A stretch of DNA of 64,000 nucleotides from Zoroaster sp. YZ-2022 (GCA_029582265.1 CM055834.1:3534001-3598000); one strand, 5' to 3'. Shown: positions 1 to 13,004, counted from the first letter of the stretch. The notes: generated by a model not told the origin, from the sequence alone. A program made the numbers and translations.

Positions 1-29
1 TTCCACAATCGTCAATAAATATTTGTTAT

Positions 30-383
30 TTATTTATTTATTTCTTATTTAACCTTGGGAGACCTTTCAGTAAAATACTGTTTTTCAAAGGTGCCCAGGA
101 AACCTGTAAATAAGGGCGCTTGCTATGTGAACCAGAAACACCGGGGTAAACCCCTACTCTTCCACGATAAGTTTTCTGGGTTCTTTTACGTGCGTTACTT
201 ACCGTAATCTATTACACGGGACCTACGGCTTAACGTCCCATCCGAAGGACGAAGCAATTATGGTTAAGTGTCTTGCTTAGGGACACAATAGTTGAGACCG
301 GCCTGAGGCTTGGATTCGAACCCACATTCTGACAACACCAGAACTTGAGTCCGGTACACTAGGCCACTCGGTCACGACACTCC
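30..383 (-). repeat. tRNA-derived SINE
   Basis: Read on the minus strand, the element opens at about 383 with a tRNA-like head. A box A-like GACCGAGTGGCC is followed by a box B-like GGGTTCGAATCC, in the style of class II (Ser/Leu-type) tRNAs. A body containing GATGGGACGTTAAGCCG follows, and the element ends in an A-rich AAATA repeat near position 30. A promoter head, a fixed body and a simple tail are what a Pol III SINE looks like. The assignment rests on the two boxes and the tail; no target-site duplication was identified. Confidence 0.7.
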
Positions 384-689
384 ATGTGATATACGTGTAG
401 GCCTATGTTTATTTTTAACCAATCCAATAAGCTCATGTGCAAAATAATTATTCATTTATAATCTCGCTTCTTGTGGTCAAGTGTTTATCCTTGCTTATTC
501 TAGAAAAGGCTAGAAGAAATCAATTACAAAAGTATAATCATTTTGTTATTTAAAGTACTGCTAAATAATTGCAGTTTTGAGGGAGATAAGTGTTTTTTGA
601 TAAATTAATAAGTTTGCTTTTGGGCAATCTCATTTATTGTATAAGCACGTAACTGATTTATATGCTGTGATTGTAGCCACTAGGCCTAT
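384..689. other. AT-rich spacer, nothing recognised
   Basis: No coding, RNA or repeat structure was seen. The stretch contains one TAGGCCTA palindrome (398-405) and runs into another at 681-688. Confidence 0.6.
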
Positions 690-2698
690 TAATAATAATA
701 ATAATAATAATAAAGATTTGTAGCGCGCACATATCCACCCTGCTGGGCGCTCAAGGCGCGGAAACAAAGATAAAACATAAATACAAACAATATACAATGA
801 TAGCATAGGGAAAAATTATGTACTGAGATACATGTACCTACAATGCAATTACAAATATACATCATCTTTGAAGAATTGTGACATAAGATGAGTTTTAAGC
901 ATCGACTTAAATTTAGTTATACTATGACAAAATTTGAGTTTAGTTGGAAGATGATTCCAGAGTCTCGGAGCCGCGACAGAAAAAGACCTATCACCCCAGT
1001 TCCGTTTTGAAGTTGGTTCCTTTAGGAGTGACATGTTGCTGGAGCGCAAATTGCGTGATGGAGTGTAGACTTTAAGCAGTTCACAAATATAAATTGGAGC
1101 AATGTTATTAAAAGATTTGTGAACAATTAGCATAAGTTTAAAAACAATTATCTGTGAAACAGGAAGCCAGTGCAGTTCTTTCAAGATTGGCGTGATATGG
1201 CATGACTTTCTGGACAAAGTCACAACACGAGCTGCTGTGTTTTGTATGTGCTGAAGACGAGATATTTGATTCTGCGGGAGACCGTAGAGGAGAGCATTCC
1301 CATTGTCGAGCCGTGATGTGACAAACGCATGTATAATTTGTTCAGCAGCACTTTTATTCAAGTATTTCCTTATTCGGCTAATATTTCTGATATGAAATGA
1401 TGATATGCGAACAATGTTGGAGATATGAGGTTTTAAAGTCATTGTCGAGTCAAATATAACACCCAAATTACGTGCTTGTGATGAGGGGTTATCTGCGAGT
1501 CACCAATTGTAATAAATGGAAGAGAAACTTTAGACAATTGCTGACGTGATCCAAATAGAACAAATTCTGTTTTTTCGTCGTTCAATTTCAGGAAGTTTTG
1601 TCTCATCCAACTTCGAATCTCTTGAATACATTTCTCCAGTGTTGTAATGCAGGAATCGGCAGGTTCTTGAGAAAATTTAAAAGTAATGTAAAGCTGCGTG
1701 TCATCGGCGTAGACATGGTAATTTAAATTATACTTCAAAATGATATCACGAACTGGAAACGTATAAACAGTAAACCACTGTGGGCCGAGTACGGTGCCTT
1801 GGGGTACAGAATAGTCAAGAATAACAGGCTCGGAGATAGCGTTACCAATACAAACATGCTGGGGCCTATTTAAAGGGTAGGACCTACACCAATCCAGGGC
1901 TGTGTCATGTATTCTAAGATGATATTGAAGGCGGGAGAGAAGGATTTTGTGATCGACCGTATCAAAAGCGGTGCTTAAGTCTAACAAAACTAATGCAGTG
2001 ATTTTTCCATCATCCATGGCAGATAAAATGTCATTGTTGACGCGGAGAAGAGCAGTTTCCGTTCCATGAAATGGTTTATAGGCTGACTGAAATGTGTCCG
2101 ACAGGCTATTAGCACGAACATGGTCAGAGATCCGTGATGAAACAACTCGCTCGATTGTTTTTCCAAGGTACTTTAAATTCGCTACCGGTCGGTAATTTTT
2201 GAAAACTTCCTTGTCCAAATTGGGTTTCTTCAGGAGTGGTTTAACATGAGCAACCTTCTGGCTATCAGGGAAACAACCGGAAGAAAGAGATCTGTTTACA
2301 ATAATTGTGATATACTTAGCAAACACATCAATATTTTGTTTTATTAGCGAAGTTGGTACTGGATCAAGTTCACATGATTTTGATGGCGATTTCATGATGA
2401 GTTTCTTGATCTCCGTAACACTAGTAGGCTCAAACATAGACAGTCTACATTGTGGATCCTTGCGTGACGGTGTTTGTGATAGAATAGCAGGTACTGGGGG
2501 AAAAGAACGACGGATATTCTCAATTTTTGTGACAAAAAAAGTTTAAAAATGCATTTGCGAGGTCCTGATCGGAGTGTCTAGATGGAAGCACGGGAGTTTT
2601 GGGTTTATGAAGCAGCTTTTCAACAATGTTAAAGAGTTTTTTCTGATCGCCAGAGCTCTCTTCTACAAGAGATGAGTAATTAGTTATTTTTGCCTGGT
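690..2698 (-). mobile_element. 5'-truncated L2/CR1-like LINE, copy 1
   Basis: Minus-strand non-LTR retrotransposon of the same family as the copy at 33752-37441. The 3' end lies at low coordinates and closes with an (ATT)n microsatellite (690-712), the usual tail of L2/CR1-like elements. Homology to the other copy stops near 2698, in the linker between endonuclease and reverse transcriptase, so the endonuclease and N-terminus are missing. This is the usual outcome of incomplete target-primed reverse transcription. The sequence just beyond 2698 (TATTAGTCTGTTCTG...) is unrelated flank. Confidence 0.9.
849..2437 (-). pseudogene. L2-like reverse transcriptase, frameshifted
   Basis: Reverse transcriptase fragment of LINE copy 1, copying element RNA at a nicked target. 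The upstream frame (2437 down to 1439) has the palm motif LLDLSTAFDTVDHK and the catalytic YADDTQLY. The downstream frame (1466 down to 849) carries the C-terminal region, including ELHWLPVSQ and a final WGDRSFSVAAPRLWNHLP. The two frames meet at about 1439-1475, so a frameshift splits the protein just after the ITIGDSQIT segment. The second copy reads straight through the same place, so the break here is copy-specific. There is no endonuclease domain. Not functional. Confidence 0.88.
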
Positions 2699-3627
2699 TT
2701 TTATTAGTCTGTTCTGTTCTAATATGTGTGACAAATAAAGATATAAATGAAAATGTAAATGAAATAAAACTCCTATTAGGCCTAAGTGTACTTCAGAAAC
2801 ACCTTGACATTGACTTCTCCAGTTTGCTATGTATTCAATCCACTCAGACAAACAATCTGATATGATCAGAATCCATCATTAATTTTCATCGAAGCCAAAG
2901 GTGGATCAATCAAACAAGTCATAGTGGTTATATTTCATTGTAGTTACAGTGGCCTGACAATTTGTATTGTTCATTTCTTCTTCTTTCCAACATATGTTGT
3001 CCATTTTAATTTGGGGTGCAGGTTGTAGGGAGTTAGATAAAGGGTGAACTGAAAAGAGGTTACATGTCTATTCGTGCTGCGAGAGTAGACGCAGACACCA
3101 GCTTGACTAAATTCAAGTTGAAATAAGGTACGTCTTCTCAGAACCAACAATTCAGAGATTGTTACAACTAAGAGGTTGTTTACATGGTGCTACTACAAAA
3201 CCTTACTTCTACTTTACTGCCACCATACAAAGCTTCAAATCCTACTCTTGAGTCCCCTTTGATTGTTTTAAGGGAGGGCTCTTCAAATTTCACCCATTCC
3301 ACCCTCCAACTGACAACACCACTGGACATTAGAATTATGGCAAACTCCATCATCGAGGGTGTATAGGAAAACACATTTGTTTCAATGAATATGGTGCCAT
3401 ATTGCAAAAATGTTTTGTTTATTGTAACCCCTTCAAAGCTTAATTCTCGAGAAAACCCAATATGGGACTGAAACATTCAACTTGTACAACAACAACAAAT
3501 ATTTTGAGGAACTTGGCTTTGATATGTTAACTTTTGATTTTTGTTTTACCCTACTTCATGAAGTGTTGCATTGTCAAAAAACCTCAAACGAAAAAATTAT
3601 ATTTTCAAATTCAAGTACAACAATAAG
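2699..3627. other. Unassigned intergenic DNA
   Basis: No recognisable gene or repeat. The overlapping open frames around 3180-3476 on both strands resemble no family I know and show no splice or start context. One TAGGCCTA palindrome lies at 2777-2784. Confidence 0.5.
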
Positions 3628-3748
3628 TTGAATGCCCGAATTCTTAATTCGAACCGTGGAAGCAACCGGATTAGCAACATCGCTTTAATACGAACGCACG
3701 AAAACTAATTTGAATGATAAATTGACAAAATTGGCCGGGAAAACCTAT
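3628..3748 (-). mobile_element. Solo arm of TATAGGTTTTCCC MITE family
   Basis: A single terminal arm ending in GGCCGGGAAAACCTATA. It matches the arms of the three complete elements at 45304-46082, 47481-47824 and 48044-48902, including the internal CGCTTTAATACGAACG block and a GAATTCTTAATTCGAACCG block. No opposite arm was found nearby, so this copy is truncated. Confidence 0.7.
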
Positions 3749-3861
3749 AAAATAGCAGTGTTATGATGAAAAAGAAACTGATTATAAAATAGCCGATGAA
3801 ATAGCGAAAAACATGGGCTATACATCTTCAACATAGCTTCATCGTCTTCTTTCCACATGAC

Positions 3862-4476
3862 AGGACGGAATATCCCAACGAGACTAAAAGAACACCGAGC
3901 ACACGAGATTTTGAGAAGTCGGCCATTGTGAAGCACTCCCACACCAAGGACCACCAAATCGACTGACACCCCAGACGCATCAGAGAGACCATCGAGATCT
4001 TCAAGCACGACACTGTTCCACAGGACATCGGTTTCTACATCAGCGATATTTGGCGACCCCTACTACGGACCGAATGATCTTCTATATCCAAAGTCCACAA
4101 CCCATCCCAGACTGAGAGATCTCCTACATCCTAAGATAACCACCCTCCTTCCCCCTGTGCTTGTTAACAACTGATTCAGTTCAGTGAGCACACACTCCTC
4201 TCCCCCCCCCCCACTCCAATGAAGCCAGTCACACCAGTTTCCCGCCTACACGGTTCAACGAACTAATCCTCCAGCATCCAGTCTTCGCATGATCCTCCAG
4301 CAGTCTAACTTAAGCAGCAGCATTTCCCAGAGTCCGGCATTCTCCTGATGACGATCAGAGCATATTGATCGAAACGTCGAGTTGTAATCTCCAGTTTTAT
4401 TTTCAAGACTAATTACTACTCAACTGAGAATTTCACATGGTGTCGGCGCTATTAGTCTTTACTGTTTATTTCTTTT
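3862..4476 (+). mobile_element. Penelope-like element fragment (family A2)
   Basis: A 5'-truncated copy on the + strand of the same family as the nested element at 29942-31464. It begins inside a decayed GIY-YIG domain (remnants of the LKEHRAH segment near 3881) and runs through the 3' untranslated region with the GATTCAGTTCAGTGAGCACA block and a C-rich stretch. It ends after the ATGGTGTCGGCGCTATTAG terminal motif near 4470. A hammerhead-like core (CTGATGA, hairpin, GAAA) lies at 4345-4374. The frame is broken and not coding. Confidence 0.8.
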
Positions 4477-5739
4477 TTGAAGAAGTCCACGGTTTTATTA
4501 CCAGAAAAGATGTATTATTTGAACTCACCAACACCTTATGCAGGCCCATACGCACGGGGTGCGAAGAGTGCGCCCCCAATTAAACATTTATTATATTTCT
4601 TACAACTTGTCATCTAACGAGATTCTTTCAAAGTATATTAAAGGTAATGTTTTAGATTCACGTACAGATATAATTTTGATCTACAAAAATCGACTGATGA
4701 ATATGCTCACATGGCAATGGGTTCGCAATCCCCGAATATTTATGACAGGGGCGGCAATGGAAAGTCCCCCCTCCACCCCCCCCCCCAATTACCATCCCCT
4801 GGAAGGTACAGTTAGTAAAATATATGTATAGGAATCCAATGTACGTTATAGAAGAACCAGTGCTGTAGTTCTCTGTCTCGGTCTTGAATTCCGGTGGTCT
4901 CGGTCTTGTCTGATCGATCTTAGACCAATAAGATCTCGAAGATTTGCAGGTCTCGAAAATCGAGACCACACAAAACGTTTGTTATACAAAATTACTCTTC
5001 TGCAAATATCGATAAATTAACAATCATCGGTATTGCTCACACACCAACCGTCGTTAAGAATAGAAATATGAAAAGCTAGTTATCCTTAATATTAAAGTTT
5101 ATAGGTTTCTGTAGCTTTGATTCACTATACTTGTATATTTATATTGATAAATATCGTTAAATTAAAAAATCATCGTTATTTCAAAATGCTCAATGATGAC
5201 AAGGTGTCATCACGCAGATTCTTATTAAATGTCAGTTGCATGAATTAGTATTCAGAAAACTTGATGAAGTGTTTATGGTATTTGACGGAAGGAACGCGTT
5301 TGCACCCGAACTCCAAAAAAAGATTTATTATAATCCGTTTGTATTGCATACAGTGCTGCAAAATGAAGAGGGGTATCTGTGTTCGACGGCCGTTTTCGAG
5401 GCCAAAAAGTCTTCAAATGATGAGTTTTTCTAAAAGGGGAAAACCTAAGCTATCTGTTCACCTCACGCTTGTAACTGTATCTCAAAAACTGGCAGACTTA
5501 CCACGCAGCAAATGTTCATGCTATATTAAATGTTTGTTGTTCAAATCCCGCCCAGGCATGTGCAGAATGTACGGGGCTATTCAAAGCCAATGTATTATGA
5601 AAAAATTACTTTCTCTCACAGCGCTGCAAAGGTCCTCGGTTTGGGTGCATTTCAGTGGCCATTTTGTAGAGATAACCATCCCCAACCTTGTATTTAAATA
5701 CGACTCTATATAGTCGTATACTTCACAAACAAATTTCAG
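4477..5739. other. Intergenic DNA with one dispersed repeat
   Basis: Mostly unassigned. A block at about 5600-5740 (TTTCTCTCACAGCGCTGCAA, then CATTTCAGTGGCC and AATTTCAGTATGAT) resembles 10945-11035 and is probably an older dispersed repeat. The downstream Penelope-like element is inserted in it. The open frame at 5261-5713 overlaps this repeat and is not recognised as a gene. Confidence 0.5.
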
Positions 5740-5752
5740 TATGATTTAACAC

Positions 5753-8000
5753 CATGTGTTTATCTCAACTAACGTGAAGCTGAGATACAGGTTCTGAAAA
5801 GAACCGTATCGCACAACTCGTATCTCAACCTTCGTTAAGTGAGAAAGGTTCAAGGGAGAACCAATTTCGGGCAACTCGTTTTCTCTACTGTCGCTAAGTG
5901 AGAAATATGGTTCAGGGAGAACCACGGGGACTTCACGGGTTAATATGGTTCAGGGAGAACCATAGGGACTTCACGGGTTATTCTCAACGTTTCGATTAGC
6001 CTGCTCTAATCTTCTTCAGGAGAATGAAGAGGTTTGTCGATGCAACTCCTTAAGTAGTATTTGCTGGGATTATGTGTAGAATGGGAAGTGTTCCGATTGG
6101 TGCTACTGTTGTGTGATGTGTTGTGATTGGTTGCCACCGTGGCATTGTTCTTGTTGTGTGTGTTTCCGCCTGCTGTGTGTGAGTTGCCTGCTCGCTGAGG
6201 CGTATCAGTTGACAGTGGGGTGTGTGTGTTGGTGGATGGTAGGATTGAATGCCAAATGTTGCTGATGAAATAGCCGATGTCCTGGGGGACAGTGTCATGT
6301 TTATGAATCTCAATAGCCTCTCTGATACGACGGGTGTACCAGTGCTTTTCCGGGGCTATGATCTTTGCATTCTGCCAGTCAATTATATGGTCCAAATCGG
6401 TGGAGTGTTTGATGATCGCAGATTTGTCACATTCCCCTCTGCGGCCGTGGGCCTTGTGTTCCTTGAGCCTGGTCGTAAGGTCTCTGCCGGTCTCGCCAAT
6501 GTACACTTTCCCACAAGTACAAGGAATTCGGTAGACCCCAGCTTGACGGCTGGGATCATGTCTGTCCTTGTGGGTGTGTAACTTCGTTTCCAACTTGTTT
6601 CGAGTCCGGTAGTAGACCTTAATGTCAGCTTCCCTCAGGATACGCTGAATCTTGTGTGAAGTGTGGCCGATGTACGGTAGCACGGCAATGGGTTTTTCGG
6701 TTGCGTCAGAGGATCGTGGCGCGTTCCTATTCGGGAGGAACTTAAGCTTATCAGGTCTGTACCCATTGTCTCTTAACACGGCGTTAAGATGTTTCAACTC
6801 GGATGGCAAGTGCTCTTTATCACTGATAGTGTGTGCCCTTCGAAGTAGGGTGCGATTCACGGAGGATTTCACGGATGGTGGGTGGAACGACCGGGCATTT
6901 AGGTAGCGGTCTGTGTGTGTGGGGGGTTTCTGTAAACCGAATGCCCAAGTGAGCCATCAACCCGTTTGGAAATGAGTACATCAAGGAAAGGCAACGAGTC
7001 GGATGTCTCAGTTTCCATGGTGAATTGAATGCTCGGATGTTGCTGGTTGAGGTGACCGAGGAAGTCACTCAGTTTGTCGGAACCGTGCTGCCAAATGATG
7101 AAAGTATCATCTACGTATCGAAGCCATAGTTTGGGTTTGTATCGTGCCGTCTCGAGTGCTTTCTGTTCGAAATCTTCCATGAAGATGTTTGCTAGGACCG
7201 GGGATATCGGGGATCCCATTGGAGTGCCCAAAGACTGTTGATAGTAAGTCTCTCTCCATTGGAAGTATGTGGATTTCACACATAATGAAAGTAGATCTAC
7301 GATTTGATCTGGCGTTAGGCTGGTTCGTTCCGGGAGCGTGCTATCATGTTCGAGTATCGACTTGGTTACGAGGATAGCCTCGTCTGTCGGTACATTGGTG
7401 AATAATGACTTGACGTCAAAACTCACTAGCGTGTCGGAAGGCTGCAATATGGTTCCCTTTATGATGTTGATAAACCCTGCTGAATTGGGTACATGGTGGG
7501 GCGTCTTACCCACGAGTGGGTGTAAGAGCCTTGTCAAGTGTTGGGCGAGGTTATACGTGGGGGAACCTCGGGATGAGACAATCGGTCGGAGCGGTCTGTC
7601 TGGTTTATGAATCTTTGGTAGGCCAAAGAATCTTGGGCATTTCGAGCTGGACGGACGGAGGTGCCTGTATAGTGCTTTGGGTAAGGCTGTGCTCCGGTTT
7701 AAGGAAAGAAGTTTTGCCCTATGGTTCTCCCTATGGTTCTCCCTGAACCATATTAACCCGTGAAGTCCCCGTGGTTCTCCCTGAACCATATTTCTCACTT
7801 AGCGACAGTAGAGAAAACGAGTTGCCCGAAATTGGTTCTCCCTTGAACCTTTCTCACTTAACGAAGGTTGAGATACGAGTTGTGCGATACGGTTCTTTTC
7901 AGAACCTGTATCTCAGCTTCACGTTAGTTGAGATAAACACATGGTGTTACCGCAAACCGAAACGATATCGATATTCCACCATGCAAAGCCTCAAAACTTA
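5753..8000 (-). mobile_element. Penelope-like element, family A1, with 13-bp TSD
   Basis: Minus-strand Penelope-like retroelement bounded by perfect 13-bp target-site duplications TATGATTTAACAC at 5740-5752 and 8001-8013. It encodes a partial reverse transcriptase and a GIY-YIG endonuclease. Its 3' terminal region (about 5753-5965) recurs inverted at the other end (about 7715-7950), sharing GTTCTTTTCAGAACC, CTCACTTAACGAAGGTTGAG and repeated ATGGTTCTCCCTGAACC blocks. The inverted copy extends further, ending CACCATGCAAAGCC near 7990, a tail also found on family A2. A truncated body followed by an inverted end copy is a known Penelope-like arrangement. A hammerhead-like core lies at 5990-6019 on the minus strand. 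Confidence 0.93.
6006..7798 (-). pseudogene. Penelope-like RT and GIY-YIG polyprotein, broken
   Basis: Encodes the replication protein of family A1. The upstream frame (7798 to 6899) holds most of a Penelope-type reverse transcriptase: the segment FFGLPKIHKPDRPLRPIVSS, a palm segment SFDVKSLFTNVP, MGSPISPVLAN, and the catalytic RYVDDTFIIW. The next frame (6872 to 6006) holds the connecting region and a GIY-YIG endonuclease with GVYRIPCTCGKVYIGETGR and an LKEHKAHGRR segment. The frames are out of register near 6899-6872, so a frameshift separates the domains. The RT N-terminus is replaced by the inverted terminal copy beyond about 7715. GIY-YIG enzymes nick target DNA for primed reverse transcription. 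Not functional as it stands. Confidence 0.9.
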
Positions 8001-8013
8001 TATGATTTAACAC

Positions 8014-10394
8014 TTTCTCAATAAATTTGATAATGAGTATGTGGCAAGCAAATATGTGGTGATGTTCTTCTTCTTTCGTATGATGATGAGCAGCTTAGAG
8101 TGCTAGTAGCTGCATACATCGGTTTGATGACATTAGTTGAAACAGGGTGGACCACGTGAAGGTTGTCATCTCCCACCCCTGTGGTGATGTTGTGGGGGTT
8201 TAATGGTGTGTAGTTCCTGGGTAGTCTGTGTTTTATGTGCAAACATTGTTAAATAAATAAATAAATTTAAACTAGATATTCAGAGTTTGTGAACAAACTC
8301 AAGGTGTTCGGAAGTGACGGTAATTGATGTCCTCATCAATTGGGATCATTGTTAAAATGTGACTTAAGATTCGTCAAATGAGTACTTGCACGCAATAAGT
8401 AACACTTAAAACATATCGCTAGAAGGCGCTGTAACGTGTGATGAGTTCCAGCAGAGATAGTTAATTGCAACTTGTCATGACTTGTATCATTGAAATTGTG
8501 TTAATTGATACCACCTTCCTCTATTTGTAAGGTGCCTGGTACTTTGTAGGATTCGCCTTGTCTTCATACTAAAATTGTAGACAGTTTATCCAAGTTTGTA
8601 TGGTCATGTTTGAATGGAATGATTGTCAGTGATTTTTGTTAACTTTAGGGAATGACATCCTCTGTGTAGTCGTAGTCATCTGGGCAAAGATAAACTAGTT
8701 GCATTGCTGCTGTACAGTTTTCAACTCGTTCAGGCAGAAATGATGCATGTTTCATATAATTTAGGAATATCTTATGTTCATGTTGCCAATATTGAACCAT
8801 CTGTGTTAGTTCTGCAGTATTTATAAGCAAATTTTCTACAACTAATTCACGCAAGTTGAAATGCTTACAACATTTGAACAGCAATTAAACATAGTTCTAC
8901 ATTGTGATGTCGGAATTCACTTATATCTTTCATTTGGGCAAGCTGTAATCTCGGTTCCAAGACCTTGGTGTTTTCACGTCCATAAAACCATCATACACTT
9001 ATGTCATGAATCAAACATAGAGGGCGCTGTTTCAAGTTTAAGTTTGATTCGTCTAGGCAGGATCCAAAACTTGAACTTGAAACAAGAAGGTCTTGGAACC
9101 AAGACTAGGCAAGCTGCTGCACAATAGCTGTAATAAATACCATTAACAATATCCGTCCCTTCATCGTCCAGGCGGCCGTCCACATTCAGAATAATGTGAA
9201 ATTATTTTAATAATTGACCTTCCAAATGTATGTTTTCAGATGATGTTGTGATTCACAACAACTTTTACAAAGAAACTACTTAGTTTTGTAAATAAGGCAT
9301 GTAATACCTCTCTGCATTTTATACGGCTGCTCTCCTATCTTAGTGAACACTAACAATTTACTTCAAACAAATGTTTGAAATTACACATTAATTGTGAACA
9401 AATGTTATATTGTGCTCACCTGTATAATTTATATGTAAATTCTGTAATTTTATGCATTCATTAATTCTGTAATTTTATGCATTCATTATATTCCTTTAAA
9501 AAAAACACAAGGTCTACAAATTCTAGTTTCATTTGTTATTTAATAAATAAATAAATAAAACGAAACATCATATAAATGTACAGTAATGGATTTATTTATT
9601 TGTTTATTTCTTTTCATTTGTCTCGTCTGTTTTCAAAAGTAAGTTGCCTTACTCATTTCAAAGAAATAGCTTTTCGGTATTGGCTTTTTCAACAGCCCTT
9701 TCCATTCGTACAAAAATGACACTGCAGTATTAAGTTAATACGATCTATGGTTTTAGAAAGATTGTAGCGCATCCGTTATTGGCTTAAACGCCCAACCACA
9801 CATCTATAAAATATATGTTATCCTGCAAGAGCTTTAGCCTGTGAAACCGCAAACGTCCCCGTGAAGACCGCCAGCTGTTTTCCAGTAGATAACGATCTCA
9901 GTCTCTGCGGTTTGTAAACAATGGGCCCCAGAACCACGAGTGTCTGGTGTGTGTTAAGTCAATGGGATTTTGGCCCAGAAAAGGAATTTTGAAGAAAAAA
10001 AAAATCAAAATTTTGACCTTCCGGTACGACCGGAAGCAAATGTCAGACGATTTTGACGTTAACTTTTCAAATGTTGCCTAAGCCTTGATCTATCAGATCC
10101 CAGATTATGAACATCATAGCTTTAGTATATTTTGATATACAGTCGATAGCAAATGGTCATTTTTAAAACTTAAATGGCTTGTAATTTGATACCTGATGAC
10201 GTGATCATGACGTAACTAGATTCATCTACATGATAAGGTCTTTATATGTGTGAAGTTTCAAGGTTGTGTGATATTGTTAACTTGCACTTTCGATGTAGAG
10301 AAGAGTTAAGGAGAAGAAGGAGAAGTAAAAAAAAACAAAAAACGGAACAATAACAATAGTTGTTCGGCTGAAAAGCCGAACACCTAAAAACAGT
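8014..10394. other. Intergenic DNA, no gene recognised
   Basis: AT-rich. A loose inverted repeat (CGGTTCCAAGACCTTGG at about 8951 against AAGGTCTTGGAACCAAG at about 9088, with inner AAGTTTAAG/CTTGAACTT arms) may be an old MITE of about 160 bp. A 25-bp direct duplication sits at 9440-9485. Short AAATA runs are present. No coding signal. Confidence 0.5.
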
Positions 10395-10740
10395 TACTCA
10401 GCGAATACCAGGCATACAGGAGCCGCGATTTATCGGGATTGATCCCTACCGGCGCTTTAAAGGCATAGGCTTTAAAGTCGTATAGGGTCCCTTTACCGGC
10501 TTCCGTCTGGCGTTCCGGCTCACTGATATATATCCTTCCCTGCCCCGATTCCTAGCCAAGAAGGCCCTGCACTTTTAGGGGAGAAACAAGGCAGCTCCCA
10601 AGCATTACCGGAGCCAGTTCCGGTGAAAAGCCAAGTTCCTAAATTGGGCGCAGATGGTAATCGAACCCAGACCCCGATGGTCTGAGGGGACAGTACCAGC
10701 GCACTATCTGATCGTGCTACGAGTACGTTGGTAGTTTTTG
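10395..10740 (-). repeat. tRNA-derived SINE
   Basis: On the minus strand it starts near 10735 with a tRNA-like head (TAGTGCGCTGGTACTGTCCC, then the box B-like GGGTTCGATTACC at about 10654-10666) and continues into a GC-richer body down to about 10395. A related fragment on the + strand lies at 13005-13125, sharing GCTGGTACTGTCCCCTCAGA and TGGGTTCGATTACC. No clear tail or duplication. Confidence 0.6.
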
Positions 10741-10794
10741 TATGCAATTTCAATGTGTTAAAGTATTAAGGGATGAATTGGGTAAAAACAATTC

Positions 10795-10862
10795 TCCGGT
10801 GGGAGTTGAACCAGTGATCGTTCGCTTCACAGTCGGTCGCTCTACCGACTGAGCTGTCAGTG
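10795..10862 (-). repeat. tRNA-like sequence (His-type anticodon), pseudo
   Basis: The minus strand reads a box A-like AGCTCAGTCGGTAGAGCG, an anticodon loop CTGTGAA (GTG in the anticodon position) and a box B-like TGGTTCAACTCCC. The acceptor ends do not pair, so this is a tRNA-derived repeat or pseudogene rather than a working tRNA. Confidence 0.5.
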
Positions 10863-13004
10863 ACTTGAACACTTAGTGCAATAAATTGAAGATGGAGATA
10901 AGATTTGCCTACATTTTCCTGTCAATTTACATGTACTTTTTACAGTGTACTTTCTCTCACAGTGCTGCAAAGGTGACTAGGGGTGGCTGCATTTCAGTGG
11001 CCGTTTTGCAGGGAACAAACAAATTCCAGTATCATCAGCCCCTCCCCTCTCCACATTTCGACACTGCTTTAAACCAGTGCGTCATACGCTTATACACAGG
11101 CTGCAATAATAGGCCTATGTCATGCAATGCGTTTAACGCAATTCAGGTCGCCGTTAAATTCTCACAACAAACGAAGCATCCTTCTTGGAAAAAGTACCTA
11201 CGCTTGGAAGCAACTTAGGACCGCTGGTTCAGTGCCTAGTTTATCGAATATACTCACAGTTGGAAGTCAGCGACAATGTACTGTCACGATACCGGTATTG
11301 GACCCTTTTTACACAATCCCTCCGACGTACGGTCCTCAAATCTTTATTTTTCAGAAAAAAAATTAAGGGCATACAAATTATGACAGCTCGGCGTACGACT
11401 TCTTTTCTCACTTTCGTTGGGTACACCCTTATGTGAAAAATATCTTTCCTATTTCTACAACGTTACCGTTAATCTTACATAGCGCCCTCAAAGGACGATA
11501 TAAGTTAGTTTAGCCGAAATTGCACTAAAGATAGCTTTTGAGGGTTTAACTTTTTTCTACCCGAAATGGATGGAATTATTTTTATTATTGTAATTTGACA
11601 CTGTAAACAAATAATGAATAATTTGTTTATCTTTTGCCAAATGAAGAGAGTAAGGTATCAAAATAAAGGTTATGGCTCACTGGGTGTGAATATTGAGATG
11701 GGGATCATTTTGGGATTTACCCATAATGTTCCTCAGAATAAATATCAATAAATCTGCAAGTTATTGCTTGAAAGTCTTCAAATATGCATTGTATGATAAA
11801 CAAAAGTGGTTTGTTTATGTCAGAATATGTCGGGGCATAATAATATTACCCATAATGCTTTGTAATCCCCTGTTTAAAGAACAAAAATCATAATTTGCAA
11901 CCTTGATACAACATACTGTATATTGTTTCTGTTGTGCAATAATGTAAACAATCAAGGTCTAGTGTGGAAATTATTAATAATTTGTTAATATTTGGACAGC
12001 TGGTAAAATCATTGGTATCATGTGTAACATCTGTTGTTACTCGCCCAATTGCTGGTCCTTTGAGCACAATTTGCCTGGGACATTGCTTGTTGTCACGGTC
12101 GCGTCATGGTGCCATGTATAGTATAGGCCTATCGCTATATCGCTATCGCAATCGGTACATACGACCTCAGATTCAGAGTTTTTACTTTCGTTTTTACCCT
12201 GAAAATCAAAATTTCGTCACAGTCAGGGTGTTCAAAGTCAACATTGTCACCATCATCATCTCCATTAGCACTGCCCCACGTCATAATTCCAAGAAAATAG
12301 CTTACGTTGCGCATCGATTGTTGTGAGTTTCATGGAGGCCGCCATTTTTAAATACAACGTGAGTGTAAAACCGCATGTGTACTTAACGTTAACAATGAAC
12401 ACAATCGGAGATCTCAGAGTAGTATTTCGTCTGTGACGTTGTCAATAATCAATATTTATTAGCTAATTTGCATTGGGAGTGCATGACCTCGAATTCTTAT
12501 TGGTTAGTTGCGCATTCTGTTGTCAAAATCAGTCAAAACAAGACCCGTTGTCAGGTATGTCATGCTGAGCCGATAAATGGGCGCGATGTCAAATTACGGC
12601 GCGCGCGTGAGCCGATATAATGGCGCGTTAAGCATGTTCTTCTGGTATAGAAACTGCAAAAATTATTGTATAAAAAAAAATGGTTGACACTAATTTCTGC
12701 CGGACTATTAATATTACAATGGCTTTTTATTTGTTCTGACCTTAAGAACAATTTATATTGTGTCCCATATTTACAATTGCTGCAATGTTGGGAAACAATA
12801 CGTAAAATGTTTTTTTTTTTTTTTTGGGTGTTGGGGTGTTTGTTGTTTGTTTGTTTTGTGTTGTTTGTTTGTTTGTTTGTTTTTTTGGAGGGGGTTCTTC
12901 CAGCGGGATTGTATCCGCGGGCCTGCAGTCTTGCCACGTTATTAAGTTAAAAAGAATGGATAATACATTGGTCTGTATGAGAGTTTATATGAAGTGCATC
13001 CACA
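10863..13004. other. Intergenic DNA, no gene recognised
   Basis: Unassigned, AT-rich. A dispersed repeat block at about 10945-11035 is shared with 5600-5740. TAGGCCTA palindromes lie at 11110-11117 and 12124-12131. A poly(T)/(TTTG)n low-complexity run at 12810-12890 accounts for the open frames there. Confidence 0.5.

Noticed and set aside
3745..4028. Minus-strand frames near 3.8-4.0 kb
   Set aside because: Antisense to the decayed + strand GIY-YIG remnant of a Penelope-like fragment.
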